A DNA stretch of 64,000 nt from assembly GCF_016135805.1 (NCBI RefSeq), contig NZ_JADWOX010000011.1, forward strand, positions 62,001 through 126,000, in the 5' to 3' direction. How positions within the stretch are numbered: the stretch's first letter is position 1; every line of letters begins with the position of its first letter. Position numbers and translations under genes: made by a program. Shown here piece by piece: positions 1-9,540 of the stretch. The stretch is from Caulobacter hibisci (GTDB lineage Bacteria; Pseudomonadota; Alphaproteobacteria; Caulobacterales; Caulobacteraceae). Under the pieces are notes generated by a model that searched no databases, was not told the DNA's origin, and worked only from the letters and a program-made list of their open reading frames with translations.

Positions 1-51
1 TAAGCTAAGGTGGACGAGTGGTGCATTCCAGCGCTAAAAAACGACCATGGT

Positions 52-68
52 GTTCTAGAAATTAGAAC
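52..68 (+). promoter_or_regulatory. Putative LysR-type operator (autoregulatory box)
   Basis: A perfect inverted repeat, GTTCTA-GAAAT-TAGAAC, ends 15 nt before the ATG of the LysR gene and contains the T-N11-A signature expected of LysR-type binding sites. The position suits autoregulation or control of a divergent gene outside the window. Function is inferred from symmetry and position only. Confidence 0.5.
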
Positions 69-83
69 GGTGATGAGGTCTCC

Positions 84-992
84 ATGTTCGACAGGGCGGC
101 GATCTACTTTGACGAAGTCGCCAGGCGCGGCTCGGTCCGCAAGGCGGCCGAACGGCTCCATATCGCGCCTTCAGCCGTGGATCGGCAGATCCTCCAACTC
201 GAAGAGCGCATCGGCGCTCCGCTTTTCGAGCGCTTGCCGCAAGGCCTGCGGATGACCGCGGCCGGCGAGATGCTGGTCGAAGCGGTGCGGCGCTGGAGGC
301 GCGACTTTGGACGTGTCCAATCGCAGATCAAGGACCTGCAGGGGCTCTACCGCGGAGAGGTCTCATTGGCGCTGGTGGAAGGCGCGGTGGACTTCATCAC
401 CGACGCGCTCTGCGCGTTCCGCGCACGCTACCCCGGTATCCAGTACCGAATGCAGGTCTGCGGGTCCCAGGCCGTGGACGATCTGGTCCTTAGCGGGGAG
501 TTCGATCTTGGCCTGACGTTCAATCCCCCAAAGACCCACGCCCTCAGAGCCGAGCGCTCTTTGATCTACCAGATCGGTGCGGTGGTTCCCGCTGGCCATC
601 CTCTGGCGGACAAGGATGAGGTCAGCTTCGCTGACTGTGACGAGTGGGGCGTCGTGGCCCCGGACGACTCGATATCAATTCGTCCGATCTTGGAGGGCTG
701 CTGGCAGGCGGCCATGGGCGAGCCGTTGCGGCATAACGCGACCGCCAACAGCATCACCTTGGTCAAGGCGATGGTGCGCAGCGGCATAGGCGTTGGCGTA
801 CTCACCCGCCTCAACATCCTCTCCGAATTGCGCGCGGGAGAGTTCGTCTACGTGCCGTTTTCGCATCCCAAGATTCCGTTGTCGGTGCTGTCTTTGGTTG
901 TGCAATCGGGAAGGGCACTTTCGGTCGCGGCGTCGGCGTTTCTCCAAGAGCTAGACGCGGCCATGCAACATGAGGACGAGCCCTCGGTCTGA
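84..992 (+). CDS. LysR-family transcriptional regulator
   Basis: A 302-residue protein of normal LysR length. Residues 5-62 form the winged helix-turn-helix, with the family pattern GSVRKAAERLHIAPSAVDRQ and then LEERIGAPLFERLPQGLRMT. The rest (about 90-295) matches the two-lobed inducer-binding domain. The ATG at 84 follows GATGAGGTCTCC, a weak ribosome site, and lies just after a LysR-box-like palindrome. It precedes, on the same strand, a Tat-exported glycoside-hydrolase-like gene 270 bp downstream. Target genes and effector cannot be deduced. An amino-acid or aromatic-acid type regulator is possible but not shown. Confidence 0.9.
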   Translation: MFDRAAIYFDEVARRGSVRKAAERLHIAPSAVDRQILQLEERIGAPLFERLPQGLRMTAAGEMLVEAVRRWRRDFGRVQSQIKDLQGLYRGEVSLALVEGAVDFITDALCAFRARYPGIQYRMQVCGSQAVDDLVLSGEFDLGLTFNPPKTHALRAERSLIYQIGAVVPAGHPLADKDEVSFADCDEWGVVAPDDSISIRPILEGCWQAAMGEPLRHNATANSITLVKAMVRSGIGVGVLTRLNILSELRAGEFVYVPFSHPKIPLSVLSLVVQSGRALSVAASAFLQELDAAMQHEDEPSV

Positions 993-1220
993 GGGGCGAT
1001 CGACAGCTCACGACGCTCGCAAAGGGCGTGCTTGTCCGGCCATAAAAGCAAGTTCCGTACGGCTAGGCCGAGAAGAGATTCTGCACGGCGCGGCCTTGAG
1101 AGGTCTTTCGGAGGGCTGGTCGCGACCAGGGTGCGCCCTGCCAATTTTTAGGGAGTACGGTCCTGAAAAGCTTGGCTTGGGGGAAGGTGTCCTGTCCAAT
1201 ATGAGGAGAATCTGGAAAAG

Positions 1221-1231
1221 TGGTATGACCA
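1221..1231 (+). promoter_or_regulatory. Palindrome upstream of the GH43-like gene
   Basis: TGGTATGACCA is a perfect TGGT-N3-ACCA inverted repeat 33 nt before the start codon at 1265. This form resembles FadR/GntR-type half-sites. The rest of the 993-1264 gap shows no gene. A GntR-type operator is only inferred; no GntR gene lies beside it, the nearest being at 40.3 kb. Confidence 0.35.
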
Positions 1232-1264
1232 AATGCGCGGTCTTCCCTGGAGAGGTCCTGGACA

Positions 1265-2332
1265 ATGAAGCAGTTGCAGCGCCGTTCCTTGCTGGCAGGC
1301 GGGGGAGCTCTGACGATCGCAGGCCTTGCATCTCCGGCGCTCGCTGGCGCGGCCAGGGATCAGAACGCGCTGTATCGAACGCCCTACAAATATGGACGGT
1401 TGGTTCTAGGTCCGACGAACGAGGCTGGCGCTTTCGACGAGAAGCTGGTCGATTGCCCGTTCGTTTTCTCGGCCAATGATCGCTTCTACCTCGTCTATTC
1501 CGGCTGGGACGGCACAGGCTATCAGACCGGTATCGCCGAGAGCCAAGACCTCGTCTCCTGGAGTAAGCGGCGACTGATCCTGGCGCGCCAGCCGGGTGAC
1601 CCCATCACCAGTTTCAACGTCAACATGGCCACTATCCTGCGTGAGAACGATCTCTTCTCGCCAGGGCGGCTCGTAAAGGTGAACGGACGCTATCTGGGCG
1701 CCTGGCACGCCTATCCTTCGCCAGGATATGAGGAAGGTCCCGCGGTGATCGGCCTGGCCTGGAGCGATGACCTCGTCCATTGGGAGCGCACGGCCCCTAT
1801 CCTTTATCCGCAGGATGGCGCCTCCTGGGAACGTGGCGGCCTATACAAGCCCTACTTGATCAAGGTGGGCGACACGTATCATCTCTACTACAACGCCAAG
1901 GAGGTCACGCCCGGCTGGCCATGGCGCGAGCAAACCGGGCTTGCGACCTCAAAGGATCTGAAGACCTGGACACGGCATACGTCCAACCCGTTGATCCGCA
2001 ATGGCGCGCCAGGTGCTCCGGATACCCAATTTGCGAGCGATCCTGTCGTCTACAAACACGGTGATCGTTGGGTGATGTTCTACTTTGGTCTTTCGACCGA
2101 AACGAAGAAGGCCGTCGAGTTGTTGGCGGTCGGGAAGTCCCCGGGCAAATTCACAAAGTCATCCGAAGTGCTGATAAATGTCGGCCCCAAGGGGGCGGTC
2201 GATGATCTCTATGCTCATAAGCCATCGGTCATCTATCACGATGGCGCGCTTTACCACTTCTATTGCGCGGTGAGTGGAACAGGCTCCAAACAGGTTCGAG
2301 GCATTTCGGTCGCCCGGTCCAAGCCCTGGTAA
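1265..2332 (+). CDS. Tat-exported five-bladed beta-propeller glycoside hydrolase-like protein (GH43/GH32/GH130-like)
   Basis: A 355-residue protein. Its N-terminus, KQLQRRSLLAGGGAL followed by an alanine-rich stretch ending ALAGA, looks like a twin-arginine signal, so a periplasmic location is likely. The mature part has repeated propeller-blade phrases such as FYLVYSGWDG, IAESQDLVSW, WSDDLVHWER, YHLYYNAKE, TSKDLKTW and WVMFYFG, typical of GH43/GH32/GH130-type beta-propellers acting on plant or microbial glycans. I cannot assign the catalytic acids or the substrate. It sits beside a FecI/FecR/TonB-receptor unit fused to a hydrolase remnant, which suggests a former glycan-use locus. Confidence 0.75.
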   Translation: MKQLQRRSLLAGGGALTIAGLASPALAGAARDQNALYRTPYKYGRLVLGPTNEAGAFDEKLVDCPFVFSANDRFYLVYSGWDGTGYQTGIAESQDLVSWSKRRLILARQPGDPITSFNVNMATILRENDLFSPGRLVKVNGRYLGAWHAYPSPGYEEGPAVIGLAWSDDLVHWERTAPILYPQDGASWERGGLYKPYLIKVGDTYHLYYNAKEVTPGWPWREQTGLATSKDLKTWTRHTSNPLIRNGAPGAPDTQFASDPVVYKHGDRWVMFYFGLSTETKKAVELLAVGKSPGKFTKSSEVLINVGPKGAVDDLYAHKPSVIYHDGALYHFYCAVSGTGSKQVRGISVARSKPW

Positions 2333-2500
2333 TCCCTTGAGAGCTGTCTGGGGCCGTCGTCGACGTCCTGCGATTACATTGGCGTCGACGAGGCCCTATT
2401 GGCGAGGTCCTGACCAGCTGAAGCGACTGCCGGTCACCCGACTGGAAAATCGGACTATGTGGCTTGGTGATCCCGTTAGCTCCCCGGCCTCTGGCGAGCG

Positions 2501-2895
2501 CTAACCGTGGTCAACCGCGCGCGTCGGACGGGCTTGGTAGATCGGCGTCCAGCGCGGCGCCGCGCTCGTCGGGCGGGGCGTCGCAGCGCCAACCGCCGTC
2601 ACGGTCAGGTCGTCGAACCAGGGCGTGGACAGGCGGGTCTTCTCGGCGCCGGCCAGGAGGCCCGCCATGCCGGCGGGGTAGAGCGTGTTCTCGGCGGTCA
2701 GCACCGGGGCGTCGTCGACCAGGCCGGTGATGCGCGGACCTTGGAACCGCAAGGCCAGCCGCAGCCAGCGGCCGGGCTCGGCGCCGGCCAGGACGGTGTC
2801 GCCCCGCACCAGCTCGCCGCCCTCGCCCTCGAACTTGCCGGCCTTGATCAGGGCCTGCTGCTCGGCGTCGCCCACGGCCTCCCTGGGATTGCAGG
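2501..2895 (-). pseudogene. 3' remnant of a carbohydrate-active enzyme gene (jelly-roll C-terminal domain)
   Basis: Only the last ~130 codons remain, open in a frame different from the upstream receptor and ending at the TAG at 2501-2503. The residues GRWLRLALRFQGPRITGLVD and later PAGMAGLLAG and WFDDLTV resemble the C-terminal concanavalin-like domain of GH59 galactosylceramidases and related enzymes. The fragment starts abruptly near 2893 where the TonB receptor reading frame stops making sense, so the two genes appear joined by a deletion. An ATG at 2909-2911 could start a short peptide, but a working enzyme is not encoded. The GH59 assignment is tentative; the truncation is well supported. 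Confidence 0.65.
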
Positions 2896-4781
2896 TTGTC
2901 ATAGTCGACATGGAAGACGGTTGCGTTGAGGGTCAGTCGCCTGTCCAGCAGCTGCGAGCGAAGGCCCGCCTCGAAGGACAGCGACTTTTCCGGCGCCACG
3001 GGCCCGGCGTCCGCCCGAGCCTGGTTGAAGCCGGTGGACAGGTCGTAGACCTGACCCTTGTGACCGGTGGACACCGAGCCGAAAGCCATCAGATCGTCGG
3101 TGAATTCATGCTTGAGGCCAAGGCGATAGGTCACGACGTCATCCTTGGCGCCGCCCGACCATGCCGCGGCCGCCCGAAGGTCGGCGAACCAGTAGTCGAT
3201 GTCCTCACGTTGGGCGCGCGCGCCCAGGGTGGCCGTCGTGCGCGGGAGCACGCGCCAGTCCAGCTGGCCGAACGCGGCCATCTGCTGAGAGCCGGCCGCA
3301 GCCTTCCAATCGGCGAGCGAAAAGACCGGGCCGCGCTTGTAGGCGCGCTTGATGGTGCTGCTGCCGTAGTAGAGGCCGACGGTGTAGGTCACCGGCCCGC
3401 CGGACGGCGACAGCAGGCGCACTTCCTGGGTCAGCATGTTGGCGCGCGACTTGCCCACGCCGGTGTTGGAGATCAGCGTCGAGGCTGTGCGGTCGGAGTC
3501 CAGCTTGTCACCGGTCACGAAGTGATCGTTGGAGGTGACCGAAACCAGCGAGTGCTCGCTGGGCAGTTCCCACGCCACGCGCAGGGATTGGCCGAACGCC
3601 TCGCTACGCGCGTACGGCGTCTCGTTGAGCGCGGTCTGAAGGTTGTCGGGTCCAGGCGTGATCCCGGGCATGACGACGGCCGGGGTTTGGGTGGCGTTGC
3701 CCCGCAGGCGGGCGTTGGGAGACAGGCGCAGATAGGTGAAGGCGGGGTCGGCGTCGGTCTTGGCGTAGTTCAGGGTCAGGTTCGCCGACACCTTGTCGGT
3801 GGGGCGCCACACCAGCTTGCCGCGCAGCGTGGTGTTGGTCGAGCCGTTCAGCGTGTCGCCGTTGACGACATTCTTCACGTTGCCGTCGAAGTCGCTGTAG
3901 GAGCCGTTGAGGCGGAAGCGAAGGGTGTCCGACAGCGGCCCCGACAGGGTGAGGCCAAGACGGTATTCCTCATCGCTCGTCACCGTAACCGCTGCGCGGC
4001 CCGTGAGCTCGGCGGTTGGGTCGCGGGTTACGATGTTGATCAGGCCGGCCGAGGCGTTCTTGCCGTAGAGGGTGCTTTGCGGACCGCGGAGCACTTCGAC
4101 CCGCTCTATGTCGGCCAGATCGGTGAAGGCGCGGGCCTGGAATGCCACCGGCACCTCGTCGATCTGCACGGCCACGGACGGCTCGGCCGCCAGGGTGAAG
4201 GCGAAGGACCCGATGCCCCGGATCGAGATGGACGCCGCCGAGGGCTGGTCGGACTGACGGATACCCAGCGAGGGCGTGACCTTCACCAGGTCGCCGAACT
4301 CGCGGACCGATGCGCGCTCCAGCTGAGCGCCCGAGACGACGCTGATGGCGAGGGGAACGTCCTGCACGTTCTCGGCGCGCTTTTGCGAGGTGACGACGAT
4401 TTCGCTGAGCGCCTCAGCTTCAGCGTTTGCGGCCGCCGCCACGGACTGGGGGGCGGCCGTGGGCGCGCGTTGCAGCAGGATCGCGCCACGTTCGGTGCGA
4501 ACGCTTACCAAGCCCGTGCCAGCGAGCAGCCGCTGCAGGGCGGCTTCGGCAGAAAGATCGCCTTTCACCGCCGAGGCGGTCTTACCGGCCGTCAGGTCCT
4601 CGGTGAAGAGCAACTGTTGCTGGGTCGCGCGGCCGTAGTCGCGGAGGGCCTGCGACAGCGGTTCGGCGGGAATGTCGAAGGCGTAGCTGCGCGTCTGGGC
4701 CAGCGCGGTGTTCGCGCCGAGCGAGATGGCGATCGCGGCCGCGAGCGCGGTGGTGCGATAGAGTCCACGTAGTGAGTGCAT
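2893..4781 (-). pseudogene. TonB-dependent receptor with STN domain, C-terminally truncated
   Basis: The ATG at 4779-4781 follows a strong AAGGAGGGG ribosome site. A signal peptide ends near ALAQT, then an STN domain (about residues 35-110, FDIPAEPLSQALRDYGRATQ), a TonB-box-like EIVVTSQKRAENVQDVPLAI, the plug domain (IERVEVLRGPQSTLYGKNAS) and beta-barrel sequence up to VFHVDYDNLQSQ, about 629 residues. From there the frame turns into arginine/glycine-rich nonsense for ~125 codons because the DNA belongs to another gene. About 150-200 barrel residues are missing, so a functional barrel is unlikely. The STN domain marks it as the receptor partner of the FecR/sigma pair upstream. Confidence 0.85.
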
Positions 4782-4878
4782 CTGGGCGTTCCCCTCCTTG
4801 GTCGAGGCCGACTGATCGCGGCCTTCACAAGAGCAGGACGAGGCTCGTCCGAAATCCCTCCGAGGATTTCGCAAATTT

Positions 4879-5922
4879 CTACCGGCTCGATCTCAGAACG
4901 ATACCCGCCGGCGTCCTGGTGGCGCGAACGGGCAGGGTGCGTTGGACGGCGTCGATGAAGGTCTCGACATCCCCGGCGTTGAAGACGCCCGACAGGCGCA
5001 GGTCCGCCGAAGGTCCCTCAACGAAGATCGGCTCGGGACTATAACGACCCACCCGCTGGGCGACCGCGCCGAGGGGTTCGTCGGCGAAGACGAGCTGACC
5101 GGTTTCCCAGGCCACGGCGCGATCGACGCTGGCAGGCTCGATATGGGCCGCTGCGGGTGCTGGCGCTGCGGCCGCGCCGGGCGCTTCTGCGACCGCCGCC
5201 AGCTGCTGGCCGGCGGTGAGCTTGGCGATAACGATCGGCGGGGGGCGGGGATTGAACGGCAGTTTGGAGGCTGGCGCGTTTTTCAGGATGGTCACCCGCC
5301 CCTCGATCAGGGTGACCAAGACCTTGGGGCCAAGAAGGTCGACATTGAAATTCGTGCCCGTCGCCACGACCACTTGGTCGCGCGCTCGCACGGAAAACGG
5401 CCGGGCGCTGACGTGGGCGACGTCAAAGCGCGCCTGGCCGCGCACCAATTCCAAGTTCCGGGCATGGCGCTTGAGCCGCACTTCCAGGCGGGTGTCGGAG
5501 TCGAGGGCGACGCGCGAACCGTCGGCCAGCGTAAGGACACGACGCTCGCCCAAAGCGGTCTCATAGGTGGCCGGTCGTCCAACGGTCCAACCAGCAACCC
5601 CGGCGGCGGTGATGACGGCGACGACGATGATCGCTGCAGTCAGGCCGCGGCTGGACCGCCAAGGCCGTGCCGGCTTGTGCGATCGTCGTGCGAACTGAAG
5701 CGCGGCCTCGCGCGCGGCCATCGTCTCGGCGGCTGTCGCGTGGGACGCGATGTGCTCCAACGGCGCCTGGACCTGGGTCCAGGCCCGAAGATTGCGAACG
5801 TCTTCGGCCAACCAGGCCTCGAAGCCGATGCTCGATTCCTGATCGGCCTCGTCCAGCGCGACCCGCCAGGCCGCTGCGGCCGTCAGGCGCTCCAGGTCCG
5901 ATTGCTCGGGTCGATCGATCAC
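4879..5922 (-). CDS. fecR: FecR-type anti-sigma regulator
   Basis: FecR proteins carry the periplasmic TonB-receptor signal to a cytoplasmic ECF sigma factor. The chosen GTG start at 5922 overlaps the (frame-corrected) stop of the sigma gene as GTGA. The protein is about 347 residues: an N-terminal DUF4880-type domain (AAAWRVALDEADQESSIGFE), one membrane helix (LTAAIIVVAVITAAGVAGW), then the FecR domain (LGERRVLTLADGSRVALDSD, LVRGQARFDVAH, VATGTNFNVDLL) and a C-terminal STN-like part (LVFADEPLGAVAQRVGRYS). An upstream in-frame ATG at 5979 would place its first codons inside the sigma gene and is less likely. It lies 97 nt upstream of the truncated receptor. Confidence 0.88.
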   Translation of the reverse strand: MIDRPEQSDLERLTAAAAWRVALDEADQESSIGFEAWLAEDVRNLRAWTQVQAPLEHIASHATAAETMAAREAALQFARRSHKPARPWRSSRGLTAAIIVVAVITAAGVAGWTVGRPATYETALGERRVLTLADGSRVALDSDTRLEVRLKRHARNLELVRGQARFDVAHVSARPFSVRARDQVVVATGTNFNVDLLGPKVLVTLIEGRVTILKNAPASKLPFNPRPPPIVIAKLTAGQQLAAVAEAPGAAAAPAPAAAHIEPASVDRAVAWETGQLVFADEPLGAVAQRVGRYSPEPIFVEGPSADLRLSGVFNAGDVETFIDAVQRTLPVRATRTPAGIVLRSSR

Positions 5923-6460
5923 GACACAGGTCCGTATTTGCGCGCCAGATGCAGAGTGGCCCGGATGACATGCTTTCAACCGTGCTGACGCCGATGCCCA
6001 GCAGCTCGGCGATCTCGCGATGCTTCATGTTTTCCAGGCGGTGCAAAACGAAGATGGCCTTGGTTTTCTCGCCTAGCTCGTCAATCGACCGGAAGACGTC
6101 GGCGAGCGCTTCCCTCCCTAGCAGGACGCGCTCGGGCGAGATTTCCTCCTGAGCCTGGCGTGAAATTTCGGCGACAAGGTGCGGATCGATGCTGACGCTT
6201 TGGGCTTCGTGACGGCGCGCCACGTTCTTGGCGCGGTCTCGCAGCAGGTTGGCGGCGACCGTAAACACAAAGCGGTCGGCGTTCTCGAGGCGGTCCACCT
6301 CGCTTGATCCGACGAGCTTGACGAAGACCTGCTGGGTCAGGTCTTCGGCTTCGGCGCGATTGAATACGCGCCGTAAAAAGAAACTCATCAAGGGGCGGCG
6401 GAACCGCGTGTCCAGCTTCTGCAGGACCTCGGGGTTCCGCGAGAGCGCTGGTGAACTCAT
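5919..6460 (-). CDS. FecI-like ECF sigma factor, frameshifted near its C-terminus
   Basis: The ATG at 6460 follows a good ribosome site (GAGGAGACG). Region 2 (RRPLMSFFLRRVFNRAEAED, DLTQQVFVKLVG) and region 4 (FVLHRLENMKHREIAELLGI) are intact up to GVSTVE. The DNA then reads GTTGAAAGCATG and the frame runs into a long non-homologous tail. Adding one A (GAAAAG) restores VEKHVIRATLHLARKYGPVS and a TGA at 5919-5921 that overlaps the FecR GTG, exactly as expected for this family. So one base is missing in an A run near 5978-5983, either a real mutation, a sequencing error or, less likely, programmed slippage on the A-rich site. Confidence 0.8.
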
Positions 6461-7026
6461 CGTCTCCTCGGCCTCATGTCCGCCGCGAGCGTCGCGGGCC
6501 GCGGTCCAGTCAGCCTCAAGCCCGGCCCGTCCATCATTGCGGGGACAATCGCGGAGCCTTGATGTGGCGTCAATCGCTCTGGCCAATTTGATCATCCGGC
6601 CTGACCGATTTGCGGTCGAGACATCACGGGCCCTACCGAGCGCACGAAACCTCGCGAGACCGCCACCGGAGCCGTTAGGTGTGACCTTTGCAGAAGGGAC
6701 GCGATGGCCGCGACGCTATGCGGGCAAGCGAGGCAAACCGCGCCGGCGCGATCGGCGCCGCGGCGCCGCCTTGACACCCGGCTCTCACCTTGGTGGGCCG
6801 GAGCCTGGTCGGGGAGTTGGAAAAGTCGTGCGAGGACCCCTAGCGGCTTTGGCGCGAGCGCTTGGACATTCCGCCAGGATCCCCGGCCAAGCGACGGCGA
6901 CCTTAGGCCGCCGCCAAGATGCGGTCAAAGCCGCTGCGCCACGCCAGCGCCTGTCTTTGCCGCTGGGTGTTCGCTGACGGGCAAAAGGCGCTCGCGCTGG
7001 ACCTATCGGCCGACATCCTGGCCGGC
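6461..7026. other. Intergenic region between sigma gene and traG
   Basis: About 565 bp without a convincing gene. Short open frames exist on both strands but none has recognisable residues or a ribosome site. The right end carries the 22-nt sequence shared with the region upstream of the DUF736 gene (6939-6960). The promoter of the sigma gene and the left boundary of the conjugation module probably lie here; no attachment site or tRNA was recognised. Confidence 0.5.
6939..6960 (+). repeat. Shared upstream element, copy 1 (before traG)
   Basis: Contains CGCCAGCGCCTGTCTTTGC, ending 66 nt before the preferred traG start. The same 22 nt occur in reverse at 49404-49425 upstream of the DUF736 operon, and the 14-nt core GCGCCTGTCTTTGC recurs at 10725-10738 before trbB. 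Orientation relative to the downstream gene is the same in all three, pointing to a promoter or regulator site. Confidence 0.6.
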
Positions 7027-8982
7027 GTGGCGCGTGAAAAGCTCATACCCGCAGCTCGAATCCAGTGGGCGTCGGTGCTCGTCGCGGGCGTCCTGGTGCT
7101 CATGGGCGTCTGGGGCGCAACTCAGTGGACGGCGGCCGCCCTCGGCTACCAGGCCGGACTTGGCAAGCCCTGGACCCACCTCTTTGACGTTCCGATCTAT
7201 CCGCCCGTCGCCTTCTTCGTCTGGTGGTTCGTCTACGAGGCCTATGCGCCGGCGGTGTTCCTCAGGGGCGCCTTAATTGCTGCGTCAGGCGGGCTCGCGT
7301 CTGCGGTCGCCGCGATCGCGTTGTCGGTGTTGACCGCGCGTGAGACGGCGGTGGCCGAGACCTTCGGTTCAGCAAGATGGGCCACGCCGGCTGAGGTCCG
7401 GCAGGCGGGTCTCCTCAACGACCGCGGGGTCGTTCTTGGTCGCTACGGCGAGGAGTATCTTCGCCACGACGGTCCCGAGCATGTTCTCTGCTTTGCCCCA
7501 ACGCGAACGGGCAAGGGCGTGGGCCTTGTGGTTCCCACCCTCCTGACCTGGCCAGCCTCGGTCATCGTCCACGACATCAAGGGGGAGAACTGGACGCTGA
7601 CGGCGGGATTTCGCGCCCGTCTCGGACGCTGCTTGCTGTTTGATCCGACCAACCTGGAAAGCTCGGCCTACAACCCGCTCCTGGAGGTTCGCCGTGGGGC
7701 CTTTGAGGTCCGCGACGTGCAGAACATCGCCGACATCCTCGTCGATCCGGAGGGGTCGCTCGACAAGCGTAGCCATTGGGAGAAGACCAGCCACTCGCTG
7801 CTCGTGGGCGCGATTTTGCACGTCCTCTACGCGGAAAACGACAAGACGCTGGCGGGCGTGGCCACCTTCCTGTCCGATCCTGAACGGACGATCGAGCAGA
7901 CCTTGGCGCTGATGATGCGCACCGCCCACCTAGCCGACGGCGGCGTCCACCCCGTCGTCGCCAGCGCGGCGCGCGAACTGCTCAATAAAAGCGACAACGA
8001 GCGATCGGGCGTACTGTCGACCGCGATGACCTTCCTTGGCCTCTATCGCGACCCGGTGGTGGCGCAGGTCACGTCCCGCTGCGACTGGCGGATCGAAGAT
8101 CTCGTCTCGGGACCGCCGTGCTCGCTCTACCTGGTCGTGCCGCCGTCCGACGTCAGTCGCACCAAGCCGCTGATCCGCCTCATCCTCAACCAGATCGTTC
8201 GCCGCCTGACCGAGAGCCTGGATGGCGTCGACGCCCGTCAGGAGATGCTGCTGATGCTGGACGAGCTTCCTGTCCTGGGCAGGCTCGACTTCCTGGAGAG
8301 CACCCTGGCCTTCATGGCCGGCTATCGGGTCCGGGCTTTCCTGATTACTCAGTCCCTCAACCAGATCGAACGGGCCTATGGGCCCAACAACGCCATCCTC
8401 GACAACTGTCACGTCAGGGTCTGTTTCGCCACCAACGACGAGCGGACGGCCAAGCGGGTGTCGGAGGCCTTGGGCACGGCGACCGAAGTCCGCGCCATGC
8501 GCAACTACGCCGGCCATCGCCTGTCGCCTTGGCTTGGACACCTCATGGTCTCCAAGGCCGAGTCGCCAAGGCCCCTGCTGACCCCGGGCGAGATCATGCA
8601 GCTCCCCCCTCACGAGGAACTGGTGATGCTGGCCGGCGCAGCGCCGATCCTGGCGCTGAAGGCGCGGTATTTCGAAGATGAGCGGTTGCGGGGGCGCATC
8701 CTTGCGCCGCCATCGCCCTGGCGGGGCAAGGGCGGTCCTGGGCTCTGGCCGCGAGCCGGATCCAGCGACCAACAGGAGGCCGCGGCCCAACCGGCGCGGA
8801 TAGAACAAAGACTGGAACGCGAGAGCCCGGTGTTGATCGGCGAGCGCTTCGACCCCGTGCGCAATGAGTTCGGGTTCGATGAGACCGACGACCCCATCGA
8901 AAGACGTCGCCAGGACAATGATCGCATCGCCGACCTGGCCCGCCAGGCGGCCATGGATCCCGACGACGGCGTGGAGCTCTGA
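7027..8982 (+). CDS. traG: Conjugative coupling protein TraG/VirD4
   Basis: Coupling ATPase that links the relaxosome to the Trb type IV secretion channel at the inner membrane. The family N-terminus (RIQWASVLVAGVLVLMGVWG, ATQWTAAALGYQ) supports a GTG start at 7027, giving 651 residues; an ATG at 6919 would add 36 residues but overlap the shared upstream element. Two to three membrane segments lie in residues 1-105. Walker A is APTRTGKGVG near residue 157; Walker B is LLMLDELP near 408. The HVRVCFATNDERTAKRVSEA segment is typical of TraG. It is followed after 2 nt by a ribbon-helix-helix gene, the usual partner upstream of trbB. Confidence 0.95.
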   Translation: MAREKLIPAARIQWASVLVAGVLVLMGVWGATQWTAAALGYQAGLGKPWTHLFDVPIYPPVAFFVWWFVYEAYAPAVFLRGALIAASGGLASAVAAIALSVLTARETAVAETFGSARWATPAEVRQAGLLNDRGVVLGRYGEEYLRHDGPEHVLCFAPTRTGKGVGLVVPTLLTWPASVIVHDIKGENWTLTAGFRARLGRCLLFDPTNLESSAYNPLLEVRRGAFEVRDVQNIADILVDPEGSLDKRSHWEKTSHSLLVGAILHVLYAENDKTLAGVATFLSDPERTIEQTLALMMRTAHLADGGVHPVVASAARELLNKSDNERSGVLSTAMTFLGLYRDPVVAQVTSRCDWRIEDLVSGPPCSLYLVVPPSDVSRTKPLIRLILNQIVRRLTESLDGVDARQEMLLMLDELPVLGRLDFLESTLAFMAGYRVRAFLITQSLNQIERAYGPNNAILDNCHVRVCFATNDERTAKRVSEALGTATEVRAMRNYAGHRLSPWLGHLMVSKAESPRPLLTPGEIMQLPPHEELVMLAGAAPILALKARYFEDERLRGRILAPPSPWRGKGGPGLWPRAGSSDQQEAAAQPARIEQRLERESPVLIGERFDPVRNEFGFDETDDPIERRRQDNDRIADLARQAAMDPDDGVEL

Positions 8983-8984
8983 GC

Positions 8985-9398
8985 GTGCGAACGAAACACA
9001 CTTTCCGCTTGCCGCCCCAACTGGCCGCGCGGCTTGCCGAATACGCCCTTCGCAAGCGCGTCTCCCAAGCCATGGTGGTGGAGGCGGCGCTGGAGAGCTT
9101 CCTGTCGCCCGACAGCGCCGAGCAACTCGAAGCAGCCATGAGCCGACGCCTCGACCGCCTGTCTCGCCAGGCCGATCGGATCGAGCAGCAGTCTCTGATT
9201 GCCAATGAAGCCTTGGGCCTCTTCGTGCGGTTCTGGCTGGCCAACACCTTGGCGCTGCCCGAGGCTGCGCTTGCTTCCCAACAGGCCAAGGGCAAGGAGC
9301 GCTACGAGAACTTCCTCGCCGCGCTTGGTCGGCGCCTCTCCAAGGGCCAGTCGTTGTCACAGGATGTGGCCGCGGCCGCGCCCGATCTGGAGGAGTAG
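8985..9398 (+). CDS. Ribbon-helix-helix (CopG-type) protein of the tra locus
   Basis: A 137-residue protein starting with GTG two bases after the traG stop. The N-terminus (KHTFRLPPQLAARLAEYALR, then KRVSQAMVVEAALESFL) has the strand-helix-helix pattern of CopG/Arc DNA-binding folds. The remainder is helical with a central segment IANEALGLFVRFWLANTL. Proteins of this type occur between traG and trbB in Trb-type elements and may act as an accessory relaxosome or transcription factor. Role inferred from fold and position. Confidence 0.85.
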   Translation: MRTKHTFRLPPQLAARLAEYALRKRVSQAMVVEAALESFLSPDSAEQLEAAMSRRLDRLSRQADRIEQQSLIANEALGLFVRFWLANTLALPEAALASQQAKGKERYENFLAALGRRLSKGQSLSQDVAAAAPDLEE

Positions 9399-9540
9399 GC
9401 AGAGGCGGCGCCCGGCAAGGCCAACCTCGCACCGGGGCGTAAATCCTGCGGCTCATTCACCTGGCATGCTGCATTGCGGGATCCGGCGATCCTCGCAGGC
9501 GTTAGCCCATGGGCGCGCGTGGTCGCTGCGGAGCCGAAGC

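Noticed and set aside
2685..4772. Long plus-strand open frame (~695 codons) opposite the TonB receptor
   Set aside because: Composition is that of an antisense shadow in high-GC DNA; no domain or ribosome site, while the minus strand encodes a clear receptor.
7930..9456. Minus-strand open frame opposite traG and the RHH gene
   Set aside because: No family features; traG motifs on the plus strand are unambiguous.
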